A stretch of 64,000 nucleotides of DNA from Dugong dugon (GCA_030035585.1 CM057473.1:6870501-6934500); one strand, 5' to 3'. Numbered from the stretch's first letter, positions 35,782-48,084 are shown. The notes: generated from the letters alone by a model not told the origin. Numbers and translations are program-made.

Positions 35782-36074
35782 GTGTTTCAGTGGTGGAATT
35801 CTTGCCTTCTGTGTAGGAGACCAGGGTTCAAGTCCCAACCAATGTACTTCATGTGTAGCCACCACCCATCTGTCAGTGAAGGCTGTGTTGTTATGATGCT
35901 GAACAGGTTTCAGCAGAGCTTCCAGACTAAGACAGATTAGGAAGAAAGGCTTTCAAATCTGCTTCTGAAAACCAGCCAAAGAAAACCCTATGGATCCCCC
36001 AGTCCAATCCTGTAGTTAATGGGTTCCCCATGAACCAAGGTCGAGTCCATGCAGCTAACAACAACGACAGACAT
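35782..36074 (+). repeat. tRNA-Gly-type SINE
   Basis: Head gtttcagtggtggaattctt with B-box-like gggttcaagtcccaaccaat, then a body (cacccatctgtcagtgaagg) and the tail agctaacaacaacgaca. Confidence 0.75.
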
Positions 36075-36580
36075 AAATAACTTACACATAGCCTTGTGTT
36101 TAGTTGGCGCTTAAAGAAGTGGGGAATTAATTAAGTAGTTCAATCTTCTTTAAAGTTCCTGGAGTCCTTTGATAGTCTTTGAGCTAGTTAACTGATGATA
36201 AGCTCATTACTTTGGATAAATCCTGACAATATAATAATGATGAATCTCAGTTTATACTAACTGGATTGTAATTTGTAGCATATCATATAATTATTTTGGC
36301 AGCACATTCTCATCCTAATTATGTTTGTCTCAGGCTGACATTAAAATCTATTTACATTTCCTGACTGCATAGTTACTTTTAGTGGTAAGAAGTAGTTTGT
36401 AGATACGAGTGTTATTAAATATACACAAGAATTAATTTACCTGTACAAATAACCAACAATTTATTGATGGTATGTGCAATTTGTCTATATTCTCTGTGTC
36501 CAGATGCTCATTTGAGGATTCTCAAAAGCTTCCAAAGAGTAGATTTGGAAAAGGTGTAGATTTGCTTCAACTTGGACTTC

Positions 36581-36749
36581 AAACTAAAACCCAGACCCAC
36601 TGCCATCGAGTTGATTCCAACTCATAGCATCCCAATAAGACAGGGTAGAACTGCCCCATAGGGTTCCCAAGCAGCTGCTGGTGGATTCGAACTGCCAACA
36701 TTTTGGTTAGCAGCTGAGCTCTTTAACCACTGTGCTACCAATCCCCTCA
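36581..36749 (-). repeat. AfroSINE A with target-site duplication
   Basis: Reverse copy. The flanks tcaacttggactt / tcaacctggatt indicate an aged duplication. Confidence 0.9.
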
Positions 36750-37479
36750 ACCTGGATTGGGAGGCAATAAAAATCACATATATACCTGAGAAATAATCTA
36801 AAGTTTAATGGAAGCTACATCAAAATTTGTCTGTAATAGGAGAAAAGAGAAATTGTCATTGTACTGGGGGGTGGAGTACTTCGGAAGAAACCATGTTGAG
36901 GACATGTATATTGGAGCGTGTCATAAGTCTATAGCCAGATCAGTGAACTTCAGCTTTATTCAAAATTGTATGTGTTGGGGAGAGGGATGCCCCTGAATAT
37001 GCCTTTTTGGAGGCAAGGATTCATAGCTTCTACCACATTCTCTAAAGAAGCCTGCACACTAAAGTGGATTAAAAACCACTTTGCTTTGTTAACCATATCT
37101 GCTTCCTCGATGCTTCACAGATGCAAGATTTTGCCAAGAGGACCCTTCCTCCTTACCTTCCCCGCACCTGTTAGCCAAATCCTCTTGTATCATAAGTTTC
37201 CTGTGAGATGTAAAATTTACCCATTTATTGAGTGGTTTCTATGTGCCAAAGTCTGTGTCAAGGAAGAAAGGGGAATAAAATACCATTAAGGACTCTGAGG
37301 TGGGGGGAACACTAAATAGACAATAGATAAGCAGTAACTTTGGTGAAGGGTAAGACAGTACACAGTACTGGGGAAGCCAGCACAACTTGTACAAGGAAAG
37401 GTCATGGAAGCCCCATAGACACATCCAAACTCCCTAAGGGACCGAATTGCTGGGCAGAGGGCTGTGGGGACCATGGTCT

Positions 37480-38182
37480 CCGTAAACATCTAGCTCAATT
37501 AGTATAACATGGTTTATGAAGAAAATGTTCTATATTCTACCTTGGTGAGTAGCGTCTGGGGTCTTAAAAGCCTGTGAGCAGCCATCTAAGATACTCCACT
37601 GGTCTCACCCCTTCAGGAGCAAGGGACAATGAAGAAAACAAGCTACAAGGAAAGATTAGTGCAAAGGACTAATAGATCACAATGCCATGGCCTCCACCAG
37701 ACTGAGTCCAGTACAACTAGATGGTGCCCGGCTACCACCAGTGACTGCTCTGACAGGGATCACAATAGAGGGTCCTGGACAGAGCTGGATAAAAATGTAG
37801 AACAAAATTCTAACTCACGTAAAAAGACTAGACTTACTGGCCTGACAGAGGCTGGAGAAACCCCGAGAGTATGGCCCCTGGACACCCTTTTAGCCCAGTA
37901 ATGAAGTCACTCCCAAGGTTCACCATTCAGCCAAAGATTAGACAGCCCCATAAAAAAAAAATGAGACTAAAGGGGCACAACAGTCCACGGACAAGGACTA
38001 GAAGTCAGGAGGGGACACGAAAGCCGGTAATGGGGAACCCAAGGTTGAGAAGGGAAAGTGCTGACATGCCGTGGGGTTGTTAACCATTGTCATAAAACAA
38101 TATGTGTACCAACTGTTTAATGAGAAACTATTTGTTCTGTAAACCTTCATCTAAAGTACAATAAAAAATAAAATAAGAAAAG
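37480..38182 (+). mobile_element. Lineage-specific LINE (L1-like) 3' end, 5'-truncated
   Basis: Continuous non-SINE text ending gtaaaccttcatctaaagta, then caataaaaaataaaataaga. It has a poly(A) signal and an A-rich tail. I associate this 3' UTR with afrotherian L1 copies, from memory. It contains no intact ORF; the 90-codon frame at 37629 is not conserved-looking. The start is approximate. Confidence 0.55.
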
Positions 38183-38197
38183 AACTCTGGTATATTG

Positions 38198-38400
38198 GAA
38201 CCCATTGCTGTCAAGTCAATTCTGACTCATGGCAACCCCAGAAGTTACAAAGTAGAAATGCTCCATAGGGTTTTCTTAGTTGTAATCTTTGAGAAAGCAG
38301 ACTGCCAGGACTTTCTTTTGCAGCACGGCTGGTTGGGTTCAAACTGCCAATCTTTAGGTTAGTAGCTGAGTGCAAACTGCCTGTGCCACTCAAGGACCTA
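38198..38400 (-). repeat. AfroSINE, long form
   Basis: Reverse copy with agttgtaatctttgagaaag in the middle and a diverged head. Confidence 0.85.
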
Positions 38401-38452
38401 GAACATATTGGAAGAGGTCATCTTTTAGAAGAGAATCTAGTGATTTGTTATT

Positions 38453-38600
38453 TTCCACATCTGTAAAATGGGGATGTAATAGTACATACCTCAAACTGTT
38501 TTGAGAAAGTTCAATGAGATAATGCATATAAGGCATTAAGCCTAGAACTGATGCGTGAAACATTCCACGTGTTAGAGATTATCATCATTGTTATGTTAAC
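38453..38600 (-). repeat. MIR SINE
   Basis: ccacatctgtaaaatgggga, then gttcaatgagataatgcata, is classic MIR text. Orientation as written is the common MIR-core sense; the strand is uncertain. Confidence 0.65.
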
Positions 38601-38657
38601 ATGTCATGTCTGGGTAAAACTACAGTACTGATAATTAAAGTTCCTAGTTCAAAGGGC

Positions 38658-39130
38658 ATGTTGTTATTGTTGTTAATTGCCATCCAGCTGACTCTGACTC
38701 ACGCTGACTCCATGTGCAAGACAACAAAACACTGCCCAGTCCTGTGACATCTTCACAATCGTTAGCATGCTCAAGTCTGTTATAGTGGCCACTGTGTATT
38801 TTGAGCGCCTTCCAACCTAGCGGACTCATCTTCCAGCACTATATTGAACAATATCCTGTTCTGATCCATAGGATTTTTTTTTTTTGACTAGTTTTCAGAA
38901 GTTGATCACCAGTCCTTTCTTCCTAGTCTGTCATAGTCTGGAGGCTCCATTGGAAGCTGTCCGCCATGGGTGTCCCTGCTGATATTTGAAATACCGGTGG
39001 CATAGTTTCCAGCACGCAAGCCACCATAGTACGACAAACCGACAGTGGTGGTCAAAGACGTACACCTTGTTAAAATCTTGTCTAGAGCGTTTCCTAACCC
39101 TTCTCTCAGCCTGACTTACCAACTTTCCGC
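38658..39130 (-). repeat. RTE-tailed composite repeat
   Basis: Begins with the reverse RTE tail (gttgttattgttgttaattg), then cccagtcctgtgacatcttc, then a body with ttttcagaagttgatcacca and tcttcctagtctgtcatagt. The last two are shared with 31085-31140. Confidence 0.6.
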
Positions 39131-39139
39131 ATCTTATGA

Positions 39140-39630
39140 AGATCTCCCCTGATCTGAAGTCTCCGCATCACAGACTTAACAAAACAGAGCACATTGCATC
39201 TCATTCCTTGTCCCTCCCCCAACAAACCCGTTTCTCCTCCGATCTTTTGGTAACTAGAAATACCATCCAATTACTCAAGTCACCAACCTAGGAATCCACT
39301 AATCCACTTAACTCTCCTGCACTTTTCCTGCTTATGAGTTACCAAATGTTGTAGATTCTACCTTCTGAGTAGGTTTCAGATTCAACCTCATTTTCTCCGT
39401 CTCTCTCATCAACTTTCTCCTCTTCTTGTAAGATTGATCTCTCTGCCGCAAGTCCCCTCCCTCTCCTTGTCACTATCTGGCCTCAAAAACTGTTCACTCC
39501 AAACAAATTATCAGACCTTATCCCTCCCATGTTTGAAATTCCTTAGTGTAATTTCCTTTGCTTTAAGTGTGAAGTGCACGCTGTTTGATCACCAAGATGG
39601 CGGGGGATTTGGCCACGTTTCGTTCTGTTA
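39140..39630 (+). repeat. L2-like LINE segment
   Basis: ttacccttatccctcccatg-like text and ctccaatggc-type phrases are weak; gaaattccttagtgtaattt and preceding C/T-rich text fit the L2 3' region. Confidence 0.35.
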
Positions 39631-39633
39631 TAC

Positions 39634-39687
39634 ATAAGGATGCCATGAGTCAGAGCTGACTTGATGGCACCTAACCACAGCAACAAC
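39634..39687 (+). repeat. RTE 3' tail fragment
   Basis: gccatgagtcagagctgact, then gatggcacctaaccacagcaacaaca. Confidence 0.7.
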
Positions 39688-39892
39688 ATCACATTGTTTA
39701 CTATGATGTTCAAAGCCCTCCACACTTGTACACGCAGTTATTATAACATCTATTGGATACAGTATCTATTATTATATCTATTACATAATTGTAACAAAAT
39801 ATGCATTACAATTGTTCACAAACTGTCCTATCTTGACGAAAGCTGACTCCATCAAGGAGATTGAAGTACCTCCCAAACACCACTAAAGTGTT

Positions 39893-40320
39893 TTAGCTTC
39901 TCAGCGCTACCATAGCAATACACCACAAACCGGGTGTCTTATCAGAACTGACGTTCATTGTCTCACATTTCTGGAGGCTAGGAGTCCAAATTCAAGGTTT
40001 GGCGGGGCCATGTTCTCTCCATAGGCTCTAGGGGATAATCTTTTCTTCTCTCTCTGCTTCTGGTAGCCCCGGGTGTACCTTGCAACTGCAGCATAACTCC
40101 ATTGTCACATGACCCTCTTGCCTCTGTCTGTCTGTCTCTTCTCTTTTATAAGGCTACCACTCTGAATGGACTAGAACTCACCCTACTCCAGCATGACCTC
40201 ATGGTCATGGATAGCATCCTCAAAAACCCTATTTCCAACAAGATCACCTTCACAGGTACTAGAGGTTAGAACTTCAATATGTCTTTGGGAGAAGGAGGAC
40301 ACAATTTAACTCATAACACT
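39893..40320 (-). repeat. MLT1-like LTR
   Basis: Reverse copy from tagcttctcagcgctaccat to gacacaatttaactcataac. It is an older subfamily than 35311-35781. Confidence 0.75.
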
Positions 40321-40852
40321 AGGGGTTTTGAAATCACAAGAAAAACAAGGGTCTAATTAACTCTAATACCTGAAGAGGTATCATCATAGAAGAGCAATGT
40401 AGGTCTGAATTTCTGGTAAAAGGAGGAACAGTGAGTGAGACACTTCATGGCACCCGAAGCATCATCCAAGAGAGAACTTTTCATGACTGGGTCCAGCTAC
40501 TGGACGGGAGAGAGATGAAAGTGGATGAGCAACTCATCAAGAGCTCTTGCTTGATGGATGCATTCCTTACGATAAAGCTCCAGATCATGTGGTTCTAATT
40601 TTGCTGTCACCGAACAACTATGTGCCTTCACTTGAGTTCTCAAAGTCCAGAAGAACTTTGTACAAGTGACTGAATTTCCTGCCACACACATCTCCCATTG
40701 TCTATTAATAAACGAATATAGTACAAAGAGCCCAGGACTGAAATAGAACTTGGGATCATATATTAGAAGTATACGTTGTTTTTCAAATCGAAAAATTGAG
40801 GATAACACTTCTCCCAATAGTATGTAAAGCACCTATCACTGTAGTGGACATG

Positions 40853-41231
40853 TTGTTGTTGTTAGGTACCATCGAGTTGGTTCTGACTCATAGTGACCCT
40901 ATGTACAACAGAAGGAAACACTGCCTGGACCTGTGCCATCCTCACAATGGTTGTTATGCTTGAGCCCATTGTTGTAGCCACTGTGTCAATCCATCTCGTT
41001 GAGGGTCTTCCTCTTTCTCGTCGGCCCTCTAATTTACCAAGCATGATGTCCTTCTCCAGGGACTTGTCCCTCCTGATCACATATCCAAAGTATATGAGAC
41101 AAAGTCTCATCATCTTCGCATCCAAGAAACATTCCGGCTGGACTTCTTCCAAAACAGATTTGTTCATTCTTCTGGCAGTCCATGGTATATTCAATATTCT
41201 TTGCCAACACCATAATTCAAAGTCATCTACT
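40853..41231 (-). mobile_element. RTE LINE, 3' end of ORF
   Basis: Reverse copy. On the minus strand it encodes VPWTARRMNKSVLEEVQPEC-type text, then GYVIRRDKSLEKDIMLGKLE and GRPSTRWIDTV, the RTE C-terminal region, followed by the RTE tail. The minus-strand frame 40862-41194 is open, but it is a fragment. Confidence 0.88.
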
Positions 41232-41310
41232 ACATCTTGTAGTAGTCAGCAAATGGTAGCTATAATCATTATTATTATGGCTTAAATATATGAGTCTGGT
41301 TCATATAAAA

Positions 41311-41470
41311 TAGTGGTTTTCAACCCTGGCTGCACATCAGAATCACCTGGAGAGGTTTTAATAGATATCAATGCCTAGAATATAACCAGGATCAAATAAA
41401 TCAGAATATTTGAGCACGGGGCTCAGATATTGATATTTTCTAAAAGCTCCTCTGAAGAGTCTAATGAATT
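41311..41470 (+). repeat. hAT MER20-like fragment
   Basis: tagtggttttcaaccctggc and cacatcagaatcacctggag are the left end of a MER20/MER5-type element. The right part is decayed. Confidence 0.6.
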
Positions 41471-41513
41471 GAGGAACTCTGATATCAATATTTACTTTTT
41501 AAGCTTGGTAGAG

Positions 41514-41716
41514 AGGAGCACTGGTGACACAGTGGTTAAGCGCTCAGCTGCTAACCAAAAGGTCAGTGGTTCAAACCCACCAACTGCTCCATGGGAGAAA
41601 GATGCAGCAGTCTGCTTCCCTAAAGGTATACAGCCTGGCGAACCCTATGAGGCAGTTCTACTCAGTCCTATAGGGTCGGCATGAGTCGGAATAGACTCAA
41701 CAGCAATGGGTATCGT
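41514..41716 (+). repeat. AfroSINE A with target-site duplication
   Basis: Flanked by taagcttggta (41500-41510) and taagcttgata (41719-41729). Confidence 0.93.
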
Positions 41717-41822
41717 GGTAAGCTTGATAGCTAGGGTATAAATTGACAAAATAAAGTCAGTAAGCCCAAAAAAGCTAACGACTAGGGCCCATACTCTGCA
41801 TGACTTTACAAAATTACAATAA

Positions 41823-42033
41823 AAAGAGCCAAGCCAGTTGCCATCAAGTCGATTCTAACTCATGGTGACCCCATGTGTTTCAGAGTACAACCGTGTTCCA
41901 GAGGGTTTTCCGTGGCTGTGCCCCTTCAGAAGTAGATCACCAGGCCTTTCTTCCAAGATGCCTCTGGTTGGTTTGAACCGCCAGCCTTTCAGTTCGTAGC
42001 CGAGCACTTAACCATTTGCGCCACCTAGGGACT
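41823..42033 (-). repeat. AfroSINE B
   Basis: Complete reverse copy ending at gcgccacctagggac. Confidence 0.92.
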
Positions 42034-42179
42034 ATTTAGATGCCTCGTGAAATCTGCCAGACTGCCATTTAACAGCTACGCCCCTGTGTCTCCTTCAGAT
42101 GCTACCTTCAGGCAAATTGAAGATCTAGTTTATTACCACCATTGTGAAAGAAGCTTATTACAAAAAGATTACACATATT

Positions 42180-42460
42180 CTCTTAGCTTTCCAGCTTCTG
42201 GATTTTGTTCAATACTTTGTTGTTAACACTTTTCTTCCACTGTACTCTTCCCCACACAGCCTCTTTTAACCAATTTCCCCTGGTTGCTGCAGAGAGTTGA
42301 GTTTTTAGATTCCTGTAATCCTTCAAAAGCTCTGCTCTCTCCTTTTTGCCAGATTGCCTAGTTCGTTCTGCCACAGGAAATCTTTTCTCCTGCTCTGTCC
42401 TCAACAGCCGGTACTCCTTAAATAGCCCGGTCTCTTCTGTGGGACACCTGGGTGATGCAA
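42180..42460 (-). pseudogene. Unidentified minus-strand ORF fragment, possible retrocopy
   Basis: On the minus strand about 90 codons are open up to a TAA at about 42182. The text looks protein-like: SPRCPTEETGLFKEYRLLR, then EQEKRFPVAERTRQSGKKER, then ELLKDYRNLKTQLSAATRGN and a Lys-rich end, NKVLNKIQKLES. It is rich in Lys, Glu, Arg and Leu, as in a coiled coil. Upstream in the same frame stops appear (near 42490-42510), and an AATAAA lies about 50 bases after the stop. I do not recognise the parent protein. It could be a processed pseudogene or a chance frame. No initiator Met or promoter is evident, and it is antisense to GRIK1. Confidence 0.35.
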
Positions 42461-42636
42461 CCTGGCTCTTCTGGTAGGATTATCTCACCCGGTTTATTAA
42501 TATCTATTAGTATCATCTTCCCTCCTCCTCCCCATCATCTCTCTGGAGAGAGGAGCTTATAAAGGAGTTAAGACTGAAAAACACTCCTAAGCACTGCAGC
42601 TTATTTCGCTCACCAAGACTTTATAGAATATCCTTT

Positions 42637-42999
42637 ATAGATTGAATTACGTCCCCCAGAAAGATCTGTTGAAGTCTTAAATATGACTCTGTTTGCAAAT
42701 ACAGTTTTCTTTTGTTATGTTAATGAGGTTAACTGGAGTACGGTGAGTTCTAAACCTAATCCCTTCTGAGTGCTGTCTTACAAAAAGGGAGAACAGACAC
42801 ACAGACTCACACGCAGAGGACCCGTCTACAAACCAAGAAATGCCAGAAGCTGAAAGAGACAAGGATCGTCCCTTAGAGCTGATGCCCTGATTGCAACTTC
42901 TACCCTCCAAAACCACAAGACATTTCTATTGTGTCAAGCCACCCACTTGTGGTATTTTTGTTGTTGTTGCTGTTACAACAACGCTAGCGAACTAAGACA
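42637..42999 (+). repeat. MLT1-like LTR
   Basis: Forward copy from gattgaattacgtcccccag to gctagcgaactaagacat. Confidence 0.78.
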
Positions 43000-43311
43000 T
43001 ATCTTTTACTTTTTTATTATTATTATTATTTAACTTGGAGGCAAGGGGAAAGTGGGCTGAGTTTGTAAGTGGTATAAGCGCTGTCATCCAAAAGAAGGAA
43101 AACTTCCAGGCTCTCTTTGTGGGTAGCTTGTATCTATGTGCATGTATGTAGTAAGAGTGTGTATGTGAGTATGGACGGGTGAGCACAGAGAAATTTAAGA
43201 AGTTGTCAACCTCAAGCAAGTTGTGTTTCTCTGTGGTACATGCACTTGATGGTAATATACCAACTGGCACAGTTTCATACACCGTAACTGGAGAAAGAGG
43301 AAAAAGCGAGG

Positions 43312-43776
43312 TCATTGGTTTCCTAGTGTTGCTGTAATAAATTACTACACACTTAGCGGTTTATAGCAACACACATTTATTCTCTGACAGCTCTGGAGGT
43401 CAGAAGTCTAAAACCAAGGTGTTGGTAGGGCTGTGTTGCTTCTGGAGGCTTCAGGAGAGAATCCACGTCCTTGCATGTTCCAGCTTCTGGAAGCTGTCCT
43501 CATTCCTTACTTGCCCCAGGTCACATCACATTTGGTCCCTCTGCTTGCGTTCTCATGTCACCTTCTCTGCTGTCTGACCTTCCTGCTTCCCTCTGATAAG
43601 GACCTTGGTGATTACATTGCGCCCATCTGGATAATCCAAAATAATTTCACTCTCTCAAGGTTCTTAAGTGAATTATATCCTCAAAGCCCTTTTTACCATG
43701 TAAGGTAACATATTCACAGGTTCTGGGAATTGGGTTATAGACATCTTCCAAGGGACAGTAATCAAGCTACCACATG
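43312..43776 (-). repeat. MLT1-like LTR
   Basis: Reverse copy from ggtttcctagtgttgctgta to agtaatcaagctaccaca. With 42637-42999 it makes a head-to-head pair about 310 bp apart. Confidence 0.75.
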
Positions 43777-44774
43777 AAGAAAAGAGTATTTATCTCTATC
43801 TGAGGGTTTTTTGGTGTCCAATGCTATTCTTCTATAAGTTCCATTGCTATTTCTGTAGGCGTAAGTCATAATCATTTAATGTTGCATGAGTGTGTGCATG
43901 TTTTAACAGCAATAGACTGCTTTAAAGGCCTGCTTATACATCGCTTGTTCTACTGATGACTCACATTAAAAACTGGGTGGCAAAATGAGTGTTTTGCTCA
44001 AAGGATAACATAGCTGCAGCCTGTGATAGCACAGTTGACAAGTAAGAAAGAACTATACCCTGGAGCACAAACGCTCTCCTTAAAACTACAGCTCTGAGAT
44101 ATAGTAAATAACTTGGTATCGGCCAGCTGGTTTCCTGGAGGTTCCTATACTGAAATAACATATTTCTATCTTGAGGTAAAACCATTATTCTAGCCACTAT
44201 GCATGTCTCACATTTGGAAGTTGTTCACTTCAAATTGTTGACTAGAAACCACGTCTGATGGTTTAGAATTTATCCTGATATTGGGAAGGCTATAAAATGA
44301 GCAATATACTTCAGGTTAGTCAATATGAATGTCCTAAGACACCTATTTTTCAATGGAGAGAAGCAGTAATAAAAACCCAAATAAATATTACAAGAACTCC
44401 TCAAAATTGCTTAGGAGCATTCTGGGTTCTATGTTAAGTTTCCGCTGCCCAATAGCTTCTTTATGCCAATTGTTTGTGACACATGAATTGCCTTACATAA
44501 TGGATTTTGAGAATTTGTAAAGAAGAACTTTTGCAGGCTGTCTCCATAGCACGACATTGCCTCCTGGGAAATGATGAGGTTGAAATATGGTGCAGACATC
44601 TTAGAACACTCGAACATGTTGTTGGAAGACTTTGATCCAATGATGCTCCAACTTTCTGACCAACCTCAGGCATCAGAACCCACAAATCACGTCTTCATTA
44701 TCTTCGTCTAGACTTGAATGATGATTTACAAGACACACTAAAACATGGTCTTGGTGTTGCTCAGGGTCTACTTG

Positions 44775-45080
44775 ATAAGAAGTACAACCAGAATGCTCCT
44801 TAGAAGCAAGGATGGCGAGACTATGTCTCACATACTTTGGACATGTTATCAGGAGGGATCAGTCCCTGGAGAAGGACATCGTGCTTGGTAAAGTAGAGGC
44901 TCAGTGAAACAGAGGAAGACCCTCAACAAGATGGATTGACATAGTAGCTGCAACAATGAGCTCAAGCATAACAACGATTGTGAGGATGGCACAGGACCCG
45001 GCAGTGTTTTGTTCTGTTGTACATTGGTTCGCTATGAGTTGGAATTGACTTGACAGCACCTGACAACAACAACAACAAAT
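44775..45080 (+). mobile_element. RTE LINE 3' end
   Basis: Forward copy from gaagtacaaccagaatgctc through the C-terminal region to gacagcacctgacaacaaca. The frame is broken. Confidence 0.88.
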
Positions 45081-45404
45081 CCAAGAGATAGTTTTTGCCA
45101 AGAACAACAGAGCTGAACTGAGAAGAGTCAGTGCTACTGTGAACAAGGTCATGAGGGTTTTGTTGTACAAACTCAGGAAAGCAGTGAGGCCAGTGTGGTG
45201 TCACCATTGATAATGAGCGCTAATGGCAACCCAGAGTAAACTGATAATGGTGGTCCATTAGAGTTGTCCTTTCACTGAGTTTTTTATCCTGTCCTCTGAG
45301 GATTCTTTTAAACTACAAATAAACAAACAAAAACAGTAGTTATTTCTAGCTACTGAAACTACAGAAGAGTCAACCAGCATTTCTCTCTTAAGTAGCACAA
45401 TTCA

Positions 45405-45606
45405 AACCCAAACCCACTGGCATCAAGTCAATTCCAACCCATAGTGATCCTATATGACAGAGTAGAACTGCCCCATAGGGTTTCTAAGGCTATAAAACTT
45501 TATAGAAGCAGACTGCTACATCTGCCTCTTGCAGAGCAGCTGGTAGGTTCGAACCACCAACCTTTCAGTTAGCAGCCAGCCGCTTTAACCACTGTACCAC
45601 CAGCAC
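45405..45606 (-). repeat. AfroSINE A
   Basis: Reverse copy of the long form (ggctataaaactttatagaa). Confidence 0.9.
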
Positions 45607-45621
45607 TCATTCACCTAAGCA

Positions 45622-45700
45622 CAAAACCAAAAAAAAAAACCAAACCCACCAACCTTTCAGTTAACAGCTGAGCACTTAACCACTGCACCACCCAAGCACA
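45622..45700 (-). repeat. AfroSINE A, head fragment
   Basis: An A-rich tail runs directly into the head (accaacctttcagttaacag); the middle is missing. The flanks cacctaagcaca / cacccaagcaca suggest insertion with this deletion. Confidence 0.75.
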
Positions 45701-46037
45701 AGGGACCAGAAAATTGAATCCTATTGTGTGCACTTCAAGGTGGAAAACTGACACCAGTAATGACTTCCACTCCATGGGTCTCCCAAAGGAAAGAGGGGTA
45801 GTAGATGCTCAGCACATCTCCTATATAGACATGTAATGTATCTACACATTATGAATGTGTTTACAGATGCATGTATGTACGAAAGGGCTAGGTTTTTACT
45901 ATCAGACTAAGGCTAAGTCAAATATAATGTCAAAGGCTCATTTAATAAGAATAATTCTATGAGGAAACAGCTGTTATTAAAAGAACTTTTTGGTAGAAGC
46001 AATTAAGGGGACTATGCTATCAATACTAATAGTGTTG

Positions 46038-46234
46038 ATAGCCACAGTGGTTAAGAGCTCAGCTGCTAACCAAAAGGTCAGTGGTTCAAAACCTCCAGAC
46101 ACTCTGCAGGAGAAAGATGTGACAGTCTGCTTCTGTAAAGATTTACAGCCTTGGAAACCCTATGGGGCAGTTCTATTTTGTCCTGTAAGGTCTCTACGAG
46201 TCGGAATCGACGCTGTGGCAGTGGGTTCTTTGGT
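46038..46234 (+). repeat. AfroSINE A
   Basis: Forward copy lacking the first bases (starts at agccacagtggttaagagct). Confidence 0.9.
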
Positions 46235-46684
46235 TAGCGTGTGTGCTGTGATGTGGGGGTGGTGCCATTAAAAACTACTTAGATAAAGTCAGAACTAGTC
46301 CCTAGCAGTACTGCCTGGTAAAGTATGCACACTGGTGTACACACAGCACCCCCTGCTCAGACCAGCAGACAAGTAAAGTACGGAAATTCAAAGAAAGCAG
46401 TGTTTCTTGGGTGGGAAAGATGTCAATTTTACAAAGAACCAGAAAACTTCCACAGTGATTATATTTTTTATTTTAAAAACTGGCATGTATCTTGATGTGA
46501 CATTTTCTTAATCCCTTAATGACTTTTAGGTGGAATACCAACAGGCAGAGAGAAAATCATAGTGTGGTGCAAACTTGTATTTGTAAAATATGCTACTGTT
46601 AGAATACAGGGCTGCCAATCCCAAACAGTCTACAGACCATTACAAGGACTACTGTTTAAAAAGCAGGACCCTTTATGTCATTGG

Positions 46685-46833
46685 AGCCCTGGTGGCATAG
46701 TGGTTAAGAGCTTGGCTGCTACCCAAAAGGTCGGCAGTTGGAATCCACCAGCCCCTCCTTGGAGACCCTATGGGGCAGTTCTACTCTGTCCTCTAGAGTT
46801 CTTATCAATCAGAATCAAATCAACAGTAACAGG
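46685..46833 (+). repeat. AfroSINE A with target-site duplication
   Basis: Flanked by perfect 13-bp repeats, tttatgtcattgg (46672-46684 and 46834-46846). Confidence 0.95.
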
Positions 46834-47989
46834 TTTATGTCATTGGCTTTGTGGTTTTTATCTAGAAAATTTCTCATTCCCCTGGGTCCTCGTTTGTCTG
46901 CAACATTGAGCAGGTCAGTGATTAATGATTGCACTTGTTCTTTAAATTCCCGTTTCTAGGAAATTCAAGGAAAGAGCCAGGAGGCACTGACCCAAGCAAC
47001 TAGCTAGGGGTGAACAGGGATTTTTTTAGGACACCAAATAGAAAGTATACCTGGAGGACAAAGGGGTTCTTTTGCAATTAAAACACAACTGTTAGCTGTT
47101 TACTCGCTGCATGGTCACGTCTCTTTTCGAGCCCTGAAAAAGAGGCACATCCAATTTATCTCCAGGAATTACAAATAATAAAAATAATAATAATCAGTTG
47201 AAAATGTTGCTTTAAAAAAAAAAAAAAAAGCCTAAATTGTCAATCGGGGATCAAACACTTCCATAATGAAGTTTAAAAAAAAAAAGTTAGCTCAAGTGAA
47301 AAGCTGAAACTTCTGGTGCCTTTGAAATTCCTTTTCAGTTCCAGAAACAATATTGTAGACCTCAGGGTCCACTTCTCTATCTTGATGTAAAACTCACCTA
47401 GTTCCCATCAAGAAGTAGTCTTAGCCACAATTACAGTATTTAATGACCAAAGTGAAAAACTGGATTCCTGACTGACCCCAGCACGTTAGCTCTTTATGCT
47501 CAAATGATGTAAGAGACCAGCTAAAAAGACCCCACCGTGCACGCCTTTAAATGTTATTGAAGGCCCTAAAGCAATTCTACTCTTTTTAAAATCCTTTTGT
47601 GCACTGGGTCTTGTTGTCACCACAGGAGTGACTTTCCCGCTGTGGGCTCATGAGTCATAGACAGAGCTTCCTGTCATTTGTCTTACCTTTGTGACATTAC
47701 AATTTCATTAAATATTCCTCTGGTTTCCATGCTGGCGGGCAGCGAGTAAGGACGTAAGGACCGTGGGATTGGCGTGCGCCTCGTGTTACGTCATCGGATC
47801 CTCTCTTCATTTTTTCTTTCTCTTCATGTAAAATCTTTCTAGTTTGCATACCTTTCAGGCACCCCCCAGGACCTCTGATAACTGGGGCTGCCTTTCCCCA
47901 GACCTTTCCATCCATCCCTTCAACTGGAATTACGGAAGTCATTCTTTAATGCAAATGTTCACGTTTTTCAAAAGCAGTGATGGCCGCTC

Positions 47990-48084
47990 CTTGCTGCCGA
48001 ATACAGAAGCCCAGGTCCCACCCCCAGAGATTCTAATTCAGGACGTCTCCAGGGTGGAGCCCAAGAATCTCTGGATGCCTTAGG
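47990..48084 (-). repeat. hAT MER20-like fragment
   Basis: gcccaggtcccacccccaga, then gattctaattcaggacgtct, resembles MER20 internal text. Confidence 0.5.

Noticed and set aside
40862-41285. Open frames on both strands near 41 kb, and 50557-50847
   Set aside because: RTE LINE C-terminal fragments and their antisense shadows.
43433-43708. 91-codon ORF
   Set aside because: It lies entirely within an MLT1-like LTR in reverse orientation and has no protein similarity that I can see.
47780-47800. CRE-like motif ttacgtcatc
   Set aside because: A single half-matching site deep in an intron with no supporting context.
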